Source: Paramacrobiotus metropolitanus
Lineage: Eukaryota > Tardigrada > Eutardigrada > Parachela > Macrobiotidae
NCBI RefSeq assembly: GCF_019649055.1
Contig: NW_026570566.1
Location: 1 to 40,930, forward strand
Reading direction: 5' to 3'
Length of the DNA: 40,930 nucleotides
The notes below the pieces were generated by a model. It made no database searches and was not told the DNA's origin. It saw only the letters and a list, made by a program, of their open reading frames with translations. Positions 31,462 to 40,930 of this stretch are shown piece by piece. The position numbers and the translations under genes were made by a program. Position 1 is the first letter of the stretch. Each line of letters starts with the position of its first letter.

Positions 31462-34400
31462 ATGAGCGTTATCACAGCCTATCCTTTTAGAGCCTTGTCA
31501 TCCGGACCACGCGAGATAAACTGCGGGAACACGGTAATGGTGCAGCAGGACAACGGACAGTGGTGGCTAGGATATGTGCAGGATATCGATGAGGACCGCA
31601 TGTTTGTTAATTTCGATTCCACAACTGCTCCCGCCGGCTGGACCCACTGCCGCCGCATCCGGGCGCAGCGCGTTTTAAGTGATCAACACTGGCGAGACGA
31701 ATATGACCAGGAAGTGGCCAAAACCGGCAGTTTTGCGGTACAGGTGGCGCTGCGCAACGCCGAGAACGGACCATACGTGTTTCGCTCGGCCCGGCTTCTG
31801 ACACCAACGACGCGATTAGGTATCTTCTTCGTGGAACTGAACCATGAGACACCACCGCAGCGTTTGGTGGTCCACCAGTGGCAGATTGCTATCCCGATTG
31901 AATCCGCTGTCGATGAACCACCCCTTTATAAGAAGACCAGTGGTCTGTACTATCGTAAATTCACCGTGCCGTTAACGAATGCTCGTATCATTACAATGAT
32001 GGATCTCGACGCTATAAGCAATTGTCTGTGCAAAGCCGCGGAAATACGTATCACAGATGGAGAATGCATTTGGGGTAACTTATACGTTGCATTCCGAATC
32101 CATGTGGCTGTCATTGGGGACGTCCTTCATTTTATCTGCGCCCAGCACCGTGCTATTAATATTCTGTACGAGCGTGCCGAATGGAACTTAGGTGCATTAA
32201 CACAAGCTTGTGCGGAATTATCCGGTTCCCAATCAGTCGCTGTCGAATAATACAATTACTGTATTGGAAGTCCGTCAACCAAGTTTAATTTTCGGTATGT
32301 TTATATTTTTCTAATACAGTGTAACTCCTCTAAACATTCACTCTCGTGTAGTATTCACCGCTTTATTGGATGCATAAAAGAATCGAATTGTCCGGCATGC
32401 TATAACACGAGGGCACTTCTCTGTATAAAAGTCACCCCCTTACAGCTAAACCATACATCTTTTATGAAACTTTATCACTTTATTAGCACAAGCCAGTTAG
32501 ATACATGAAGTTTGCAACAAAAACAGAATTACAATATCAAGATTTCTTCTAATTTGTATGCTTCCGCGTCGTCTTGTTGTATTTCGATCGACACATGCTG
32601 ACGTAAAAATTTCTGTAACGAGGTTGCCCGGTGTATTGCTGTAGCCGCTTGCCAACTTTCTTTATAAAAGCAGATGCCGATTTTACCCGAGCGTTTCAAA
32701 TGGTAGTGGAGCAAAAATGTATCTGCCTTCGAGTACGCATAGAGTCTGATTTTCTCGTCTTCGGTCTGGGCAGCGGCGGATCCGGCTGCTGAAGATGAGG
32801 ACTTGATAAGGGACGGGGCAACAGCGTCGAACTGAAAACGTTTTATGGAAATGAAAACAATTTTACCGGCTTATTCAGTCCAGCATACAGTAACATACAG
32901 CTGGCTTGACCAGCAGAAAATTATTTCGGTTTGTTTCAATGAAAGCTCCGGATTTTCTTTCAGTCTGGTCGTTACCGGGTCTTTCAGCCCCCCGTATGCA
33001 GAATTTCTTAAATCCACGTTCAGAAGGAATAATTTGCATACTTTCGTATTGTGTTGAATGTTTTTGACAATTAACTTGTAAAAAGAGGCGTAAATTTTAA
33101 CGTTTTAGTGATCCGAAGCTGTAGCGGTATCGTGCCTGTTACTATAAGCAAAATATGATTAAGGTTTACACCCCTGGGTGGATCTGTCCCTACGGGCAGC
33201 ACCCTAAGCAGCAGTGACTCTACTTAACATACACAACTCTATATAATTTAGACAGACAAAAACGGAGGGTGTGTTTTGTAGAGAAGTTTCACTGTAGTAT
33301 CCGCCAAGTAGTATCGTATATTTTGTGCTATCAGAAGAAACAGTGAGCAATCGAAGGACGCTGCGTTTAATTGCAGGCAATGACGCACAAATCGGTTATT
33401 TGGCGCAATCGGTTACGGCCGACGTTCTCCAGGGTTTAGACCTGTTTACTCAAGCAAAAGCGAAAAGGTAACGCACTACGTAGTAATACTATGCACTTTA
33501 GAAATGCAGCATTAATTATTGTAGCTAAAGACTTAACAGATGGAGTTAATACAACCAGGAATCTAGACATAATTAGCGGCGGATACCACATATAAAACTG
33601 CCGCAGTTTACGTAAAACGTGTGCATTTGAAATTTACAGTACGTTGCCCAGCCGCAGGAAGTCTTCGTATTCAACTCAATATTACATATTATGGCATTGC
33701 CGAATTTCAAAAATTTCCAATAATCTAGGGTCTGCACATTGTGGTATCAGATGTTATCCGACCGCTGTTCCAGCCGACACGTCACCATCGATATCTCGAT
33801 ACTGCAGCCGAACAAATGCTTCAACGCGCACTTGCCTTCCTGCCATAATCTGTACAAATTCAGTTGGGCCGTAGACAAGGCCATAAACAGCGCAACCAAA
33901 ATCGTTACTCTCAACGGCGACTTTCAGTTGACCAACTTCGGCATATCTGTCGCCACCAAGGTGTTGGTGACGTTGCTGACCATCAAGAAAATTCAGTTGC
34001 CCTATATCGTCATTAAAGATGGCTTCACACAAGATGGCATTACGAACTGTCATGACAGGTACGATTACGATGATGATGAGCCCTATGACCGTCCTTGGAA
34101 ATGTCACAATTTAACCAAACTCATCACGGTTGGCCGGCGTCTGCTTCTGCGGAATTATACAGTGCACAATATTAGCATTAATATGTCTCACTTAATTTAC
34201 GATGAGTTTCCATGGAAGACCGCTGGTTGTAAATGGATGCCAGATAAACGCATGGTTCCGATCACGATCCCGTATCTAACACTGCATTCCGATGATGGTG
34301 ATGCCGGTATCCTGCAGAAGTTTTTACGAGCGGCGGAGAAGTACTATCCTCTGGTTGATGCCACAGAGTACAACGACGTGTGCTCCATCCATCGGCGGTG

Positions 34401-34630
34401 GGTGGACCACTGGACAAGCTGGAATATCCGCAAGAGTGGAGCTCTATTCGGCGCTTCTTTCAAATGTAAGTTCAAGGGAAATTAAACGCGGCGTTTTGGC
34501 GGTAAATACCAAGAAATTGTGAGTATCGAATTTTGTTAGGTATTGTGGCTTCCGACCGAATGGCAGTGAGCGCAGTTGGACGGATGTTGATCTCAGGGAG
34601 GTGGATGTGTCCACTCTTTCTAAGCTTGCA
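31462..34630 (+). CDS. Tudor-like/F-box protein, lineage-specific family
   Basis: Exons: 31462-32191 (or ending unspliced at the TAA, 32250), 33377-33467, 33729-34465, with a further exon near 34541-34668. Phases agree across the first three junctions. Residues about 22-67 (TVMVQQDNGQWWLGYVQDID ... WTHCRRI) look like a Tudor/agenet-type barrel. The join of exons 2 and 3 creates SVTADVLQGLDLF ... KAKRVCTLWYQML, a good F-box, which elsewhere recruits targets to SCF ubiquitin ligases through Skp1. The tail of about 230 residues (KLITVGRRLLL, MVPITIPYLTL, IHRRWVDHWTSW) is characteristic of a large family I associate with tardigrades. The final exon reads SWTDVDLREVDVSTLSKLA, yet its frame is one base off the donor at 34466. 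The first donor (G|GTGCAT) is weak. Either the model needs correction or the gene is damaged. Confidence 0.6.
32479..32484 (-). terminator. Poly(A) signal AATAAA (minus strand)
   Basis: TTTATT on the plus strand, 44 bp beyond the stop codon of the minus-strand exon at 32529-32831. Its spacing supports that exon being real. Confidence 0.55.
32529..32831 (-). CDS. Terminal exon of a minus-strand gene, unknown protein
   Basis: Open for 100 codons after an acceptor (GTTTTCAG, immediately right of 32831) to a TAA at 32529-32531. It starts FDAVAPSLIKSSSSAAGSAA, a Ser/Ala linker, and continues with a compact segment, LYAYSKADTFLLHYHLKRSG ... ATSLQKFLRQHVSIEI, ending EEILIL. I do not recognise it. 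The AATAAA 44 bp past the stop and sensible amino-acid composition argue for a genuine 3' exon. Upstream exons on the minus strand were not found within 1 kb. It lies inside the proposed first intron of the F-box gene, or between two separate genes if that intron is wrong. Confidence 0.45.
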   Translation of the reverse strand, partial: FDAVAPSLIKSSSSAAGSAAAQTEDEKIRLYAYSKADTFLLHYHLKRSGKIGICFYKESWQAATAIHRATSLQKFLRQHVSIEIQQDDAEAYKLEEILIL

Positions 34631-34668
34631 GTTGCAGCCGCAGTGTCTTGGTTTACCGTGCCTTGACC

Positions 34669-37202
34669 GCGGCATATCGCAACCGCTGCTAATATTTGTT
34701 TGTGCATTATCAATAGCAACGACTTGTTTCATTCCAACAAATATTTTATTTTTTTAAGCAGGTATAACTGCCCTACGCGGTCGAATCATTTTTGTTATGA
34801 ATGGTTTTCGTGCATTTTTTCTGACTCAAACTTTTACATCGAAAATGGCTTGTGCAGAGGACAGTTAAACGAACTCACGCATGGAAGGTGCGTGAAATGC
34901 TTATTTCTGTGCAACCGGGTAGGCTATATTGCGTAATGCACCATTAACGCGGTTCCGCACTATAGTGAATAAGCTCCATAATGTTTATTAATCAAGCATA
35001 ATTTTTCAGCCGGTAGTTATCGGCTTTCACTGCCGAGTAATAAATGCTGTGTTGGCAGTCAACCTTTATCAGTCGGCATTTTTGCACTCCTCAGCCTTAT
35101 TACTATTATTATTTAATTGAGCAGACAAGCCTTTACGGGACTTCCAGCAACGACATTACAGTTGTTAAAATGAGATTGTTTTGTCTGGTCGTTATACATT
35201 GCTTTAGCCCGGCATTCATCCGGTTTGGGTATGCAAAAAGTGCTTTGGACTACTTTCATTTCGACAAAAGCCAGTATACGTATATCACTTGTATATATCA
35301 GTTTCAATAATAATTCTATCAGTTTCAATATCACTTGTACTTTGTTTTCTCAGCCTTCTTTCACCACTTTAAAACTATTCGTCGCACAGTTGTCCGTGTG
35401 GACTTATAAAGCGGAATACAGAGTCTGTATATTTTATCTCTGTCTTGCCAATCAGCCAAATATCTAAATGAACAATTTTTTGCCAACAATTTCACTGATA
35501 CGCAGATATGGCTGCCGTCTGCTACCGATTACCCGTACAATATTTCCCCACAAGGATAACCCATGAAAAAATTTCATGCGGGCTGCCGAAGACAGTCTAC
35601 TCGTAGGCAAAAGAATTTTCGGTAAACCATCAAAATTCAGGTGGCCGTGCCAAGTGGCCATGCCAAGTTCGGACAGTTTTTCTCCAGACAAATACCATAA
35701 CCTATCCGTATTATGAGGAAGCATAAAAAACAAGAAAACATGAGCAAATATAAGAAAACACAAGAAAACATACAAGTGTTATTCTTATACAGGGAATCTG
35801 TGTAAGAATAATTCACTGTAAGACGCTTCAGTTTAAGTTGTCGGAGCTCTCTACCGGACAGGTTAGATGTCCGGACAGGTAGGCGCGAGACACAGAGCTG
35901 TAGCGAGCGTGGCAAAAGAACACGATTCGTTCGGCCAGTCAAATCAAAACCTCCGCACTCATATCCCATCATATCCTATCTTCATATCCCATCAAAAAAC
36001 GTCGCAGTCAACCCGACTACAAAGTCTTTGTGGGGAAGCCGAAATGCTAACGTGTCCGGTCCGGGTGTTGTTCGAACGTGGCATTGCTCTGTCCTGCACA
36101 AAACGGACAGAACTGACGAGTAGAGTTCAGAGATAAAACATAATAAAATAACTGATAGTAACGCTAATATCAAAATTCTTGTATCATGTACTAAATCCTG
36201 TAATGTGGTAATCTTCTAATTATTACGAGACTATTAGGCTGCCCTTGTCCTAGTAGGAATTTATAACTTAGCAATAAGGAGGCATATTCTGAAACAACAG
36301 AAAGAAGAAGCGTTAGCGCGCAATACACCTTTGATGCTTGAGTCCCCACCGGGAGTTCGCGTGATGACTCAAAATCAGTGCCCAGAATTTAGGTTATAAT
36401 TCGTTGTTTTCCACGAAGCAGGGATTTATCATTGAATACGCCTTTTTTATCACCAAATTATGTTCCAAAAAGAGTTTATCGAAACCCGTAATAACTTTTT
36501 TATTTTTTATCAAATTTCTAGCAATTCCAGGTGTAAAACGTGCATGTTTGAAACATCCAAAGTTTGCTGGTTTTAGAAGAGTTAAACTGTCATTTCGGTA
36601 TAGTCATTTTTTGTACGTAGTACGGAAGTTTTACACAAGCGTTCTTATGCAGTCGAGATGTGCAAACAACTTTCGAAGGACATTCATTTTCTTATCTGCC
36701 TGATAACCGACAGTTGAATTATTCGAGCTATCAAATCATTATATTCCATGCGCGACGTTGATAAGACACTTCCGTTGGCTAAAAACTGCGATCTCACTGG
36801 GGCACGTAAAAAATCTAAACGCCCTGTATTGAATTTGAACTGTATGACCTACTATGACGTACTCCATCTATTGAGCATTTTTCATATCTACAGTCACTCT
36901 ATTAGCTCTTTAAATGGACGGCGCAAAGGCGCATTTGCTTTCCACGTTTGAAGGCTTTTGTATACGTAGCAAACAGTCTTTACTTTCTGCTTGTTGATGA
37001 TGCACTAATGTAAATATTTTTTTAAGTTTTCTTTCTGCAGATGCAGAATTTTCTATTTATTCTCCATGCAGCACAATTGCTTCCCCGGCACATTTACCGT
37101 AATTCACTTGGTGGTTGTGGGATATACAGGTTGCAGACATGTCTAGTGCGCTAAGCGGCGTATAAGCACCAATCTGAGACGTGACTGTACCTTATCGACT
37201 AG
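34669..37202. other. Intergenic region, no gene supported
   Basis: AT-rich. A short ATG frame at 35170 begins with a signal-like MRLFCLVVIHCFSPAFI and is followed by an acceptor at about 35353, but no donor gives a convincing join. 35690-35780 is low-complexity (repeats of AAGAAAACA). Frames at 35464-35972 (minus) and 36404-36703 (plus) show no protein character. Confidence 0.4.
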
Positions 37203-37261
37203 ATTTTTAAACCGTTATGCGCAGTTAATGCATGTGCTGACTGCTCTGAAAGCCGTCTGCA
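37203..37261. repeat. 59-bp direct repeat, left copy
   Basis: Starts ATTTTTAAACCGTTATGCGC and is identical over 59 bp to 38865-38923. The two copies flank the SAP/zinc-knuckle locus. Confidence 0.9.
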
Positions 37262-37462
37262 AAGCCAATGCAATAATGAAAATTCCAAGAACACCAGATA
37301 ATCAAATGCGGACACACTGCAAATTACAATATGCGCTACTAGCGCGCAATTACACGATGACCCAGTAATAAAAATTCCTAGTCAGACCACAATACAGCCA
37401 AATAAAAAGGGCGACGCAGACCCGTTGAGTCTGCACTGCCAAAGTAATTAAGACAAGCTAAA

Positions 37463-38672
37463 TTAATTATCAGTGTCAGTAGGGCTCGCAGCTCCTGAGT
37501 CTCGGTGGCCATGATAGCCATGCCCGCGTTTCCCGCATTCACCACAGACGTGCGAATAATAGCAGGAAGCAGATGACCGAGAGCAGTTGCCTTCTTGAAA
37601 GGCAAAGCAGCATGCAAACTTATAGCGGGACATTTTGGCGCCGCTGCGACCGCGAAAAGGCTGACCTTTGTCGCTTTGATCGGCGCCATGCTCTGTTCGG
37701 CGATTAATCGCATGAAAATGCTTAGAACTGACAGTATTTCGTGCTTGGTAATCATTTAACGAAAACCCTTCGTTCTCAGCAGAATGTCGAAAGTCCGTGT
37801 CAAATTCAAGAACAGCCTCATCCGTAAAATTACAACGCATAGAAGCCAAGTATTCGTTATATTCGAGATGCTCCAGGAGCGTCTCTGCATACTGTCCAGA
37901 CAGAGTTTTGCACAATTTAACCGCTGTTCGCCAGCTGTGAACGGAAAACTCATCCAGTGAAAGATCAAGAGGAGAAACATGCTTGCTTTTCGACCCTGGT
38001 TTAGGGCACGCCAGCTCATGCGGCCTCTGCAATTTACGTGCTTCCGTTGGGAAGCAGTTAAAACTTTTGGCCATAAACTCAGACTTATCACTCTCAATTG
38101 AAATGACTGAAACAGAGCGGTGCAAGCATGCCGGCTTCAGATTATCATACTCACCCGCGGTAGCACTGCTGCGGGGAAGATTGACCTCTTTGCGGTCGGC
38201 GTGACCTTTGACTGCACGCTGGCCAGGACTGCCGTGCGGTGGGCTGGCTTCGCGGAAATAGGAATTGGTTTGGGTGGTTTTTCCCGACCGCGGCCGCTGT
38301 TCTCGGCACGGATGAATCGCCCAGGATGCAACGAACTCCTTCACGGCTTACAGTATCCAGGTTACTGGGGAACTTGGAAGATTCTCCAAGGCACAACAGG
38401 GCAGACTTGCTGGATATCCCTTCGGCTTCCAGTTCACTCTGGCATTTCCTGTCCAACTTCAGTTCCACAACCACTTTGGCAATAGAACTGGTGTCATCCA
38501 CAGGGAACATCCGAGGCTCTAGAAGCTGCAAAAGTGCGTTCTTGCCGTCGGTATCCCCATGAGAAATATCTAACTCAACACACAGTTCCCTCAACTTCTG
38601 AACGCTAAGCTTTCGCAAAGCGGACTTTGACGCTGGCACTACCATGGCGTAAACAGATATGGGATTAACCAA
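37463..38672 (-). pseudogene. SAP-domain / zinc-knuckle gag-like gene, frame-disrupted
   Basis: Minus strand. 38672-38151 encodes 173 aa with a SAP domain at about residues 17-52 (ALRKLSVQKLRELCVELDIS, then KNALLQLL), a helix-loop-helix that binds DNA or chromatin. 38344-37463, in another frame, encodes a gag-like segment (EYNEYLASMRCNFTDEAVLEF, DTDFRHSAENEGF) and a terminal Cys/His module, CCFAFQEGNCSRSSASCYYSH then CGECGKRGHGYHGH. SAP plus this helix pattern plus this knuckle is typical of the first ORF of tyrosine-recombinase retrotransposons (DIRS/Ngaro) in animals. No reverse transcriptase or recombinase follows, so it is a non-autonomous remnant or a captured gag. A GTGAGT..TTTCAG pair at 38154-38107 would make a 48-bp intron, but does not reconcile the two frames. 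Confidence 0.55.
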
Positions 38673-38864
38673 AATTAGAAAAAAAATCTAAACTTCATCA
38701 ATGCCGGACGCAGTGCCAAGTGTGGGTGCATACACTGCGAACAGCTATATATAGTACACGCTGACCATTGACCATCAAACCACTGAACAGACAGGACAGA
38801 CCACAGCGCTCCACCCACCATCACCAGGTCCAATAATATGCAGATTATTGGCATAATCTTTCCC

Positions 38865-38923
38865 ATTTTTAAACCGTTATGCGCAGTTAATGCATGTGCT
38901 GACTGCTCTGAAAGCCGTCTGCA
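38865..38923. repeat. 59-bp direct repeat, right copy
   Basis: Identical to 37203-37261. Between the copies lie 1603 bp including the gag-like locus. Right of it a plus-strand open stretch (LQYFAMFMQGANVPVFLKQV...) ends at a good GTATGT donor near 39018, so the repeat may overlap an exon of a disrupted host gene. Confidence 0.9.
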
Positions 38924-40199
38924 GTTACAGTACTTTGCCATGTTCATGCAAGGTGCCAACGTGCCAGTATTTTTAAAGCAGGTTGAGATGTTGTTAGCCA
39001 TGAAGACAGGCCTAGAGGTATGTCGGCATTCCCCACCCATACGTTTTGCAGCCGACTAACTGCCGAGCGTACGGATGGGGTATGCGGAGATGGAGATGTC
39101 TGGTCTGGACTTCCGTCACACTGATTTCGCTGGCATGCATCGAATTATTATGGATACTACCGTCTACACAAAGTAGAAATATCCGGATAAAGATTTTGAT
39201 AATGATACGGGTTTGGCGTCGGCCAGATTGTACGACTATTAAGGAAATGGCCCGGTACATGGTGTCAAAATCGGTACGAGCATACATACACTAAAACTTT
39301 TGGTTTTTGCGCACTATTTTGTCATACTTTACAATCACTATTGTAACAGGCAAGCGCGAGGAGATCACGAGTGTGCTTTATTGACAAATAAAGGGAACAA
39401 TGCTGCGTAATAGCAGGGAAAGCAAAACAAAGCACTGATGGCCAAACAAGCAAGTGAATGCTAGAAGAGCTCTTGAGCGTTCGTCAAGGCGTGAAAGAAG
39501 CAACTGGCGGCAAGCACGTGCTGTGTGCCATCAGCTGTGTGATGATGCGCAGACTGGACTCAATCCAACGCGAGCGTACGCTGAGTCATACAGCGAGAGG
39601 CGCAGTCATGTGCCTCTGACATGCCTCTGCGGGAATCTGAGCTCCTGCGAAGGATGCTCCGACTCGGTACCGCACCAGTACCGCACAACTCTCCAGTCGG
39701 ACCCAATGTGGGGTCGCTGGTACGCGTCCTGGCAGTGGGAGTCCGGTGTCTGGTCGACCGTCCCTTCTTCACTTCCGAACCCATGAGGAAGCTTCACTCA
39801 CGGCCGAAAATCCGGCCGCCTGGCGTTTCGTTGGACCGGTGGTGCTTCTGTTGGCTGGCTTCTTGTTTGTTGGCAACGGAGAACAATGTGAAAGAAAAGT
39901 GTAATGAAAGTTGTATACAGCGAAAAGAAAGCATGAAATAAAGTTTAATCACAATTCCAGTGAGCAAAAGGGGTTACAAAACAGATCTGTCAAAGAGATC
40001 GAACTAGAAAAATACAATTCCGTTTGTTAGGAAAAATGCTAATAATAAAAAAAATTGCAAAAATCTGTCCGGGGGTCCTATTCCGACTAGGATGACGTCC
40101 ACGGGGCAGTTGAGTCTCCACGGGGTCTCCTGTCCACTTTCATCCGGTAAGTTGGGTCTGGGGCATCGGTTCCCGGGTTACCCGTCGTAACCGGTTACA
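38924..40199. other. Mostly unassigned region
   Basis: Includes the possible exon end near 39018, a TTAA-MITE stub (39239-39330) and an AATAAA at 39384-39395 and 39937-39942. Frames of 60-110 codons on both strands at 39454-39941 overlap one another and none is recognisable. Confidence 0.4.
39239..39330 (+). mobile_element. Truncated left end of a TTAA foldback MITE
   Basis: TTAAGGAAATGGCCCGGTAC followed by ATGGTGTCAAAAT-CGTAC and GCGCACT matches the left end of copies A and B (16807 and 17349). The rest of the element is missing. Confidence 0.6.
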
Positions 40200-40930
40200 T
40201 TCACCGAGGTCGGATAGCACGGTTAAACACTTACCCGACTCGTATCCGTCCGTTCGGGATAGAGAGGCACTGTTGCAATTGCAAATGCCGAGGCATCCTC
40301 TCTGAATGGGGAATAGGACCGAGGTCGGTTTGACCAAGGTCGGCCTACCGGTAAGTCGACCGGCGGCTGGGAAATTCATGTTCCGAATTCTAAAGTCCAG
40401 GTCGGAAAAGGCTGTATGTAAGTCATGCGGCCTGTGTGGTCGTCATGTACAGCAGTTCCGTTCAAAAGTGGTCGGTTACAACCGTTCAATCTGCTACCAC
40501 GAGCCTGGTTTGTAGTAATCCGAGTCGAACTGGCTCGAAGGTCCGGTCGGAATTTATGATTTCATCGATGGAAGTGTCCAGTCGACTTCCATCCAATTTG
40601 TTGTTATCCGACCTTCTGTCGAGGTCGGTTATCCTATCCGTCAGTGGTCGACTAGGTTAACCTGCAATAACATGCCCATGTGGGGCTAAACAAGTTCCTT
40701 CAAGTCGAATTCGTCCACCGCAGATATCTGTCGTTCTTCTTCCGTCTTGTTGACTAAGTTGCCGACTTCCGACATGTGGTCGGTTATGTCGACTTCGAAG
40801 GTCGGATGAACTATGTTTCCATCCGTCCGAAGGTCGGATTTTTCCGTTAGGAGGTCGGTTCTCGACTTCTTGAATGTCTTTGCCGACTTGTTGTCGTATC
40901 CTTCCGACTTCTGTGAGTCACTTCCGACCT
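40200..40930. repeat. Region dense in GGTCGG / CCGACTT words
   Basis: GGTCGG begins at 40208, 40323, 40338, 40400, 40470, 40623, 40778, 40800, 40832 and 40853, and CCGACTT/CGACTTC words fill the spaces, mainly after 40740. Spacing is irregular, so it is not a simple tandem array. It continues past the right edge of the window. It may be a degenerate satellite or the repeat-rich end of a transposon. Confidence 0.65.

Noticed and set aside
32845-33057. Plus-strand 70-codon frame (..YSWLDQQKIISVCFNESSGF..)
   Set aside because: Protein-like at first sight, but it has no acceptor in phase and no match to neighbouring exons. It was left out for lack of support.
35170-35467. Possible secreted mini-gene with signal-like MRLFCLVVIHCF
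   Set aside because: Donor and acceptor phases do not produce a sensible second exon, and the residues after the signal are not distinctive.

Overview
The window looks like nuclear DNA of a small-genome invertebrate animal. Genes are split by short introns, several only 48-60 bp, with ordinary GT..AG ends. AATAAA poly(A) signals follow several genes, and there are no bacterial operons or Shine-Dalgarno sites. The protein reconstructed at 31462-34630 (Tudor-like start, F-box, long lineage-specific tail) resembles a family I associate with eutardigrades of the Hypsibius type. That is recognition from memory, not a search, so 'tardigrade-like' is my best guess at moderate confidence.

Layout. 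1-620 is an AT microsatellite and 947-1430 a 124-bp minisatellite. 1581-1723 is a palindromic MITE with a relative at 19640-19763. 2096-2635 (minus) encodes a cysteine-rich protein with an internal duplication. 2970-3884 is a four-exon gene for a single-pass membrane protein with a proline-rich tail. 4137-6480 is a dead CACTA (En/Spm) transposase. 6897-10635 is a many-exon gene with a possible BEN-like C-terminus; its last intron holds a 745-bp foldback transposon. 11533-12796 is a broken VPS13-like fragment. 15423-16696 is a gene descended from the Hsp70 ATPase that has lost its nucleotide-binding motifs.

The middle is mobile-element territory. Two TTAA-flanked foldback MITEs lie at 16811-17295 and 17353-18031. 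Others are a 161-bp inverted-repeat element (21022-21182), a 45-bp inverted-repeat pair (22025-22273) and a 1.1-kb element with 26-bp perfect TIRs (24016-25132). Among them sit an orphan exon (18190-18559) and a secreted cysteine-rich protein gene (22605-23784).

The clearest structure is at 27121-31196. A second copy of the TTA-flanked foldback element has been split by a full-length, apparently intact non-LTR retrotransposon (27207-30524, minus). Its single 959-aa ORF carries a zinc finger, a reverse transcriptase and a restriction-like endonuclease, and it is bounded by a 14-bp target-site duplication. Lengths agree within 1 bp: 745 + 3318 + 14 = 4077 predicted against 4076 observed.

To the right come the F-box gene (31462-34630) with a minus-strand gene exon (32529-32831) inside its proposed first intron. 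Then comes a SAP-domain/zinc-knuckle gag-like locus (37463-38672, minus) lying between identical 59-bp direct repeats. The window ends in a region dense in the hexamer GGTCGG (40200-40930).

I found no tRNA, rRNA or CRISPR array. All spliced models are hand-made from phase agreement and splice-site appearance; none has transcript support here.
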